The notes below the pieces were generated by a model, which worked only from the letters and a program-made list of their open reading frames with translations, was not told the DNA's origin and did not search any database. Below, piece after piece: positions 59,150-64,000 of a stretch of DNA of 64,000 nucleotides. This DNA is from Deltaproteobacteria bacterium SG8_13 (lineage in GTDB: Bacteria > Desulfobacterota > Desulfobacteria > Desulfobacterales > SG8-13). Numbering within the stretch: the first letter of the stretch is position 1; each line of letters starts with the position of its first letter. Where the stretch lies: positions 1 through 64,000 of the forward strand of contig LJNK01000022.1 in NCBI GenBank assembly GCA_001303025.1, read 5' to 3'. The translations under genes and the position numbers were made by a program.

Positions 59150-60787
59150 ATGAAAAAGTCCGTGTACATCGTCTTGCTGGTTCTGTCCGCCGGAATGTCT
59201 TTTGCCGAGACCGTTCAAACCGTTGACTCGCAAATTACCACGGTCACCGTTTTCAGCAATCAGGCGCTGATCGAACGGCAGGCGTCGGTCGCCGTCAAAA
59301 AGGGGTTTGCCGAAATCCGGGTGCCGGTGGAGACCTTTGCCGTCGACCCGGATTCCGTCACGGCACGGATTTTCGGCAAGGGTGAGGTCCTCAGCGTCCA
59401 GTTCAAGGAAATCCCGGTCGCCGAACAGCCCCAGGAAAAAATCCGCACTCTGGAAGCAACGCTCACCCGGCTGACCAGCTCCCGCAGAGAGCTTCAAGAC
59501 AGCAAGCTGGTGTTGAAAAAGCAAGAAGCGTTTCTGGACGCCTTCATCGACTTTTCCCAAAGCCAGATTCCCAGAGACCTTGCCACCCGGCTGCCGAAAC
59601 CCGACGATCTCAACCAGACCCTTTCTTTTTTGCGCACCGGTTACCGGAATGTATTCGAGCAGCTGCAGGCTTTGGATAGCAAACGCACGCAACTCGACAA
59701 GGAGATCCAGGTGGTGGAAAGAGAACTGGCGGCCTTGCGCGGTCCGGACCGCCGGAGTCTGCGGGTCATAGAGTTGTTGTTTCTCTCAGCTGCGGACCAG
59801 AATATTCGAATCGAAGCCCAGTACATCACACGAAGCGCTCGCTGGCAACCGCTGTACAAGGTGTCGGTACCCGCAACGCTGGCCGGTGTCGATCTCACCA
59901 TGTTCTCCAATATCACCCAGAAAAGCGGAGAAGACTGGAAACAGGTGCAGCTGGCGGTATCCAACGTCGTTCCGCTGCGCGGGGTTCGTCTGCCGTCGCT
60001 TACCAGCTGGCTGCTCGATCTGCCACGACCGGTCGCCGCCCAGCCGCGCCGCAGCAAGGTGGCGATGCGCGAGACGGCGCCGGCCGCCGATGAAATCGCT
60101 GTTGCCGGGGAAGCCGCCCGGCCTGAAGAAGCCGAATTCGTGCAGGCCGAAAGAACGAAGCTGCCCCTTTCCTTCGAATACAAAATGCCCCGCAAGATCG
60201 ACATCGAATCCCGTGACAAGGAAACGCTTCTGCCGCTGCTGTCAAAAAAAATGAGCGGAAATTTCTACCACTACTGTGTCCCCCGGCGGAGCCCATTGAC
60301 CTTCCTGGTGGCCGATGTTAAGGCCGACAAGGAACTGCTCAGCGGCATGCTCAATGTCTACTTCGAGAGCCAGTATGTGGGCAAAACCTTTCTGCAGGAG
60401 AAAAAGCCGGGCGAGGAATTCACTCTAAACCTAGGCGCCGACCGGGAGGTTTCGGTCAAACGAGAAAAAACCCACGACAAGGTCAAGGAAACGTTTCTGG
60501 GAAAATTCGAACGCGACAACGTTGTCAGGGAACTTTCCTACAAGATTACGGCCGAAAACCGCAAAGACTCGAAGGTGTCCCTTACAATCCTCGACAGCAT
60601 TCCGGTGTCCAAAACCGACCGCATCGAAGTCACCGATGTCCGGATAACTCCCGAGCCGGACCAAAAAAACCACCTGGACCGCCAGGGCGTCATGCGCTGG
60701 GACCTGCAGCTGAAACCGGAGCAGAAGAACGAGATTGTCATCGAATTTACGGTGACCTACCCCAAGGAGTTTCCACCGCGCTTCTGA
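59150..60787 (+). CDS. Mucoidy inhibitor MuiA-like exported protein (DUF4140/DUF4139)
   Basis: A 545-residue secreted protein. The signal peptide is KKSVYIVLLVLSAGMSFAET (cleavage near residue 19). DUF4140 N-domain: ITTVTVFSNQALIERQASVAVKKGFAEIRVP. A coiled coil follows (about residues 95-200). The DUF4139 domain contains QYITRSARWQPLYKVSVPATLAGVDLTMFSNITQKSGEDWKQVQLAVSN (about residue 225) and, at the end, HLDRQGVMRWDLQLKPEQKNEIVIEFTVTYPK. ATG 59150 is chosen for its GGAGG 5 bases upstream and the signal peptide. Family members affect exopolysaccharide production in some hosts; the mechanism is unknown. It stands alone between two operons. Confidence 0.85.
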   Translation: MKKSVYIVLLVLSAGMSFAETVQTVDSQITTVTVFSNQALIERQASVAVKKGFAEIRVPVETFAVDPDSVTARIFGKGEVLSVQFKEIPVAEQPQEKIRTLEATLTRLTSSRRELQDSKLVLKKQEAFLDAFIDFSQSQIPRDLATRLPKPDDLNQTLSFLRTGYRNVFEQLQALDSKRTQLDKEIQVVERELAALRGPDRRSLRVIELLFLSAADQNIRIEAQYITRSARWQPLYKVSVPATLAGVDLTMFSNITQKSGEDWKQVQLAVSNVVPLRGVRLPSLTSWLLDLPRPVAAQPRRSKVAMRETAPAADEIAVAGEAARPEEAEFVQAERTKLPLSFEYKMPRKIDIESRDKETLLPLLSKKMSGNFYHYCVPRRSPLTFLVADVKADKELLSGMLNVYFESQYVGKTFLQEKKPGEEFTLNLGADREVSVKREKTHDKVKETFLGKFERDNVVRELSYKITAENRKDSKVSLTILDSIPVSKTDRIEVTDVRITPEPDQKNHLDRQGVMRWDLQLKPEQKNEIVIEFTVTYPKEFPPRF

Positions 60788-60865
60788 TATCCGACTTTGC
60801 GGTTGCACGAAAACCGGATTTGGGGTACGTATGGGGTAAATTGGTCTGAACACCTGACCTAATGC

Positions 60866-60888
60866 GCTGAACTGACCGATTGTTCAGC
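60866..60888 (+). repeat. Inverted repeat upstream of the glycyl radical operon
   Basis: GCTGAAC (60866-60872) and GTTCAGC (60882-60888) form a perfect 7-base stem with a 9-base loop, ending 8 bases before the AAGGAGG ribosome site of the activase gene. It could be an operator or a translational control hairpin; no T tract follows, so it is not a terminator. Confidence 0.4.
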
Positions 60889-60911
60889 CGCCTGCAAGGA
60901 GGTCGAGCGCT

Positions 60912-61823
60912 TTGGCCAGCGGAATGATTTTTGATTGTCGTCGATTTGCCACCCACGACGGGCCGGGGATTCGAACTACGGTTTTCCTCAAAGGCTGCCC
61001 CTTTGCCTGCCGATGGTGCCACAACCCGGAAAACTGGGACACGGTTCCGTCCGTGGTGTACCGGCCGGAAAGATGTATCGGCTGCAGCCGCTGTGTCGAA
61101 AACTGCCCGGAAGCGGCGCTGGCATTGACTGCCGCAGGGGTGGTACGCGACCCTTCGCGTTGCCGGGATTGTGGCGACTGCGTTCACAGCTGCCCGGCAG
61201 AAGCCCGGGAAAGCACGGGCTGGATGACCTCGGCGGCAGATCTGCTGGCAATCATCGAAAAAGATATCCCGTTTTACGACCAGTCCGGAGGCGGTGTTAC
61301 CTTCTCCGGCGGAGAACCGCTTGTTCAATCCGATTTTCTGATCGAGCTGCTGCAAGGCTGCCGGCAACGAGAAATTCACCGGGCGGTGGACACCACCGGT
61401 TTCGCACCGGCTCAAACGGTTGCCGAGGTGAGCCGACATACCGATCTTTTCCTCTACGACCTGAAAATGATGGATCCGGAAAACCACCGGCGATTCACCG
61501 GCCACTCCAACCACCTGGTTCTAGAAAACCTGAAGATGCTGTCGTCTTCCACTGCGAAGATCATCATCCGAATACCCCTGATTCCCGGCATAAACGACGA
61601 TGCCGACAACATGCAACGAACTGCGGATTTCGTCACCGGCCTTCCCCGCCGCCACCCGGTGGAGCTGCTACCGTTTCATCGCTCCGCCGTTCACAAATAC
61701 GGCAAGCTGGGGTTGTCCTACCCGGCCGAAGGGTTGCTGCCGCCCGGTCCGGAGCAACTTTCGGCAGCAGCCGTCTGTCTGCAAAAAGCCGGATTGAGCG
61801 TTCACACGGGAGGTGAATCATGA
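60912..61823 (+). CDS. Glycyl radical enzyme activating protein
   Basis: A radical-SAM activase that makes the glycyl radical on the downstream enzyme. The cluster motif GCPFACRWCHNPENW (C-x3-C-x2-C) is near residue 29. A double ferredoxin insert follows (CIGCSRCVENCP, about residue 54; CRDCGDCVHSCP, about residue 79), then GGGVTFSGGEPLVQ (GGEP motif). TTG at 60912 is used as start because AAGGAGG lies 9-10 bases upstream, whereas ATG 60924 is too far. Its stop overlaps the enzyme start (ATGA). The partner is therefore the HypD-like enzyme. Confidence 0.93.
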   Translation: MASGMIFDCRRFATHDGPGIRTTVFLKGCPFACRWCHNPENWDTVPSVVYRPERCIGCSRCVENCPEAALALTAAGVVRDPSRCRDCGDCVHSCPAEARESTGWMTSAADLLAIIEKDIPFYDQSGGGVTFSGGEPLVQSDFLIELLQGCRQREIHRAVDTTGFAPAQTVAEVSRHTDLFLYDLKMMDPENHRRFTGHSNHLVLENLKMLSSSTAKIIIRIPLIPGINDDADNMQRTADFVTGLPRRHPVELLPFHRSAVHKYGKLGLSYPAEGLLPPGPEQLSAAAVCLQKAGLSVHTGGES

Positions 61824-64000
61824 ATGCAAGAATCAAACGGCTTCGTCGCAGTTCCATGGAGGCGCAGCCGTCTATCTCCATCGAACGGGCGTTGCTGGTC
61901 ACCGAATTCTACAAGGAACATCTCGGCAAATTTTCGACCCCTGTTCTGCGGGCACTGACTTTTGCGCACCTGTGCGACAACAAGAGCATATGGATCGGCC
62001 AGGACGAGCTGATCGTCGGCGAACGGGGCCCGCACCCCAAATCCGTTCCCACATTTCCGGAACTCACCTGCCATTCGGCAGAGGATCTGCGGATCCTCGA
62101 CAGCCGCGCAATGACCCGCTACCGGATCGAAGAGGCGGATATTCAAACCTATGCCGATCGGGTCATTCCTTTCTGGCAGGGTCGCAACATGCGTGATCGG
62201 TTGTTCGAACAGGTGCCGGAAAGCTGGAAAAAGGCATACGCGGCCGGCCTGTTTACCGAGTTCATGGAGCAGCGGGCCCCCGGTCACACCGCCCTGGACG
62301 GAACCATCTACGGGCAGGGAATGCAGGATTTCAAGCTCGAGATAGCGGGGCAATTGCAGACCCTGGACTATCACAGCGATCCGCATGCAGCAGACCGCGC
62401 CGAGCAGCTGAAGGCCATGGACATCGCCTGCAGCGCAGCCATCCGATTTGCCCGGCGGCATGCACAGCTGGCCCGGCAGATGGCGGAAAGTGAGTCCGAC
62501 CCAGGCAGACGAAAGGAACTGGCGCGGATCGCCGCCAACTGCCACCGGGTGCCTGCCCATGCCCCGCGGGATTTCTGGGAGGCATTGCAGATGTACTGGT
62601 TTGTCCACCTGGGCACCATCACCGAGCTCAACGGCTGGGATGCCATGACGCCCGGGCACCTCGATCAGCACCTTCACCCTTTTTACCAAGCCGAGCTGGC
62701 CGCCGGCACCCTGGCGCGCGATTCCGCCAAAGAGCTGCTCGCCTGTTTCTGGATCAAGGTCAACAACCATCCGGCACCGCCGAAAGTGGGCGTGACAGCG
62801 AAAGAAAGCGGCACCTACAACGACTTTACCAACGTCAATCTCGGGGGGCTGACCCGCGACGGCACCGATGCGGTCAACGAGGTTTCCTACCTGATCCTGG
62901 AGGTGCTCGACGAGCTGCACATCCTGCAGCCCCAGGCCAGCGTGCACATCAGCACCAAGACGCCCGACCGTTTTGTGAAAGCCGCCTGCCGGGTCATCCG
63001 CAACGGGTTCGGCTACCCCTCGGTCTTCAATGCCGACGCCACCGTCATGGAGCAGGTCCGGGCGGGCAAATCCGTGGAGGACGCCCGGGAGGGCGGGTGC
63101 AGCGGATGCATCGAAACCGGCGCGTTCGGCAAGGAGGCCTACATACTGACCGGATACCTAAACGTGCCCAAAATTCTCGAACTGGCCCTCAACGACGGCC
63201 GCGATCCGGCCGGCGGCGAGCAGATCGGTCCCGCAACCGGTGACCCGGCGCACTTCACCGGATTTGAGGATCTCTATCGTGCATTCGAAGAGCAGCTGCG
63301 CGCAATCGTCGATCTGAAGATTCGGGTGAACAACATCATCGAACGCATGTACGCCGCTAACACGCCGGCGCCGTTTCTATCGGTTGTCATCGGCGACTGC
63401 ATCGCCAAGGGGCGAGACTATTACGACGGCGGGCCGCGATACAACACCAACTATATCCAGTGCTGCGGCATCGGAACCGTCACCGACAGCCTGTCGGCCA
63501 TTCGCACCCATGTCTACGAAAACCGGGCGGTTGACATGCAGCGACTGGTTGCATCCCTTGCCGGCAACTTTGAAGGGGAGGAGGCCCTGCGACTGCAGCT
63601 GAAAAACCGCACGCCCTGCTTCGGAAACGACGACGACCGTGCCGACAGCATCATGCAGCGGGTCTACAACTCACTGTTGGAGGCCATCGACGGCCGGCCG
63701 AACACCAAAGGCGGCCGGTATCACCTCAACATGCTGTCGACCACCTGCCACGTGTACTTCGGCCGTATGCTGGGAGCTTCGGCCAACGGCCGCATGGCCG
63801 GACTGCCCATATCCGACGGGACCTCCCCCTCCCATGGCGCGGACCGCAACGGACCGACAGCGGTGATCAAGTCGCTGAGCAAGATGGATCAGCTGAAATC
63901 CGGCGGGACCCTGCTGAACCAGCGCTTTCTGCCGGCCGCGCTGAAAGGGGAAAGCGACGTGGACAAACTGGCGCAACTGATCCGCACCTATTTCCGTTTA
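61820..64000 (+). CDS. hypD: Glycyl radical enzyme, trans-4-hydroxy-L-proline dehydratase (HypD)-like, cut by window edge
   Basis: HypD dehydrates trans-4-hydroxy-L-proline to pyrroline-5-carboxylate, which P5C reductase turns into proline. I read 727 codons from ATG 61820 (GGAGGT upstream) with no stop. GGCSGCIETGAFGKEAYILTGY carries the thiyl Cys430 and Glu432. Substrate-site residues recalled for C. difficile HypD (F152, H160, D278, S334, D339, Y450) all have identical counterparts at a constant offset of four: F148, H156, D274, S330, D335, Y446. EFMEQRAPGHT and NLGG also fit. The C-terminal glycyl-radical loop lies outside the window. The name rests on recalled numbering, not a database search. 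Confidence 0.82.
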   Translation, partial: MNARIKRLRRSSMEAQPSISIERALLVTEFYKEHLGKFSTPVLRALTFAHLCDNKSIWIGQDELIVGERGPHPKSVPTFPELTCHSAEDLRILDSRAMTRYRIEEADIQTYADRVIPFWQGRNMRDRLFEQVPESWKKAYAAGLFTEFMEQRAPGHTALDGTIYGQGMQDFKLEIAGQLQTLDYHSDPHAADRAEQLKAMDIACSAAIRFARRHAQLARQMAESESDPGRRKELARIAANCHRVPAHAPRDFWEALQMYWFVHLGTITELNGWDAMTPGHLDQHLHPFYQAELAAGTLARDSAKELLACFWIKVNNHPAPPKVGVTAKESGTYNDFTNVNLGGLTRDGTDAVNEVSYLILEVLDELHILQPQASVHISTKTPDRFVKAACRVIRNGFGYPSVFNADATVMEQVRAGKSVEDAREGGCSGCIETGAFGKEAYILTGYLNVPKILELALNDGRDPAGGEQIGPATGDPAHFTGFEDLYRAFEEQLRAIVDLKIRVNNIIERMYAANTPAPFLSVVIGDCIAKGRDYYDGGPRYNTNYIQCCGIGTVTDSLSAIRTHVYENRAVDMQRLVASLAGNFEGEEALRLQLKNRTPCFGNDDDRADSIMQRVYNSLLEAIDGRPNTKGGRYHLNMLSTTCHVYFGRMLGASANGRMAGLPISDGTSPSHGADRNGPTAVIKSLSKMDQLKSGGTLLNQRFLPAALKGESDVDKLAQLIRTYFRL

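Noticed and set aside
1-64000. CRISPR arrays, insertion sequences, prophage genes
   Set aside because: No regularly spaced direct repeats, transposase, integrase or phage structural gene was seen anywhere in the window.

Overview
This window looks like chromosomal DNA from an anaerobic Desulfobacterota (deltaproteobacterial, Desulfosarcina/Desulfococcus-like) organism. That is inferred from gene content: a cobalamin-dependent ribonucleotide reductase, a single LolC/E-type protein beside LolD, a DHH-CBS-poly(A) polymerase fusion, PilZ proteins, DsrE-like sulfur-relay genes, a glycyl radical enzyme with its activase, and a Mo/W oxidoreductase operon. Base composition is GC-rich, apart from one AT-rich intergenic island near 26 kb. 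No IS element, prophage or CRISPR array was seen.

1-23 kb is a surface-biogenesis block. A truncated kdsA is followed by heptosyltransferases, an LPS core kinase, a DUF6165 protein and a GT2 glycosyltransferase. Then comes a long leftward run, promoter predicted at 23.1 kb: lysS-lolC-lolD-bamA-skp-lpxD-fabZ-lpxA-lpxI-Gfo/Idh-lpxB-msbA-lptF-lptG-lpxK-GT9. It couples lipid A synthesis, LPS export, lipoprotein sorting and outer-membrane protein assembly. BamA carries an extra N-terminal TolB/CsgG-like domain. A PilS-like kinase and PilC lie upstream.

26-36.6 kb holds housekeeping and signalling genes: tRNA nucleotidyltransferase fusion, trpS, scpA, scpB, an IHF/HU protein, tRNA-Val(CAC) with a strong terminator, two PilZ proteins around a FlgT-like exported protein, a DUF2752 membrane protein and a TPR membrane protein.

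36.7-43 kb holds nrdJ with a textbook pair of NrdR boxes, a UxaA-family dehydratase, a 47-residue Cys-rich peptide, and a compact DsrE/DsrE-like/TusB-like operon.

43-53 kb is a branched-chain-type ABC transporter operon fused by overlaps to an acyl-CoA ligase. Its second permease gene (livM-like) carries an internal deletion with frameshift. A nitroreductase, a hotdog protein, a PLP decarboxylase and a 60-residue HEAT-like protein follow.

53.5-58.8 kb is a leftward five-gene operon: IclR regulator, PaaK-type CoA ligase, a 63-residue helical protein, a molybdopterin oxidoreductase and a ferredoxin subunit. It has a near-consensus promoter overlapped by a perfect palindrome, and is a candidate system for anaerobic oxidation of an aryl- or acyl-CoA.

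59-64 kb holds a MuiA-like protein, then a glycyl radical activase overlapping a glycyl radical enzyme that runs off the window. The enzyme has the active-site residues of trans-4-hydroxy-L-proline dehydratase (HypD).
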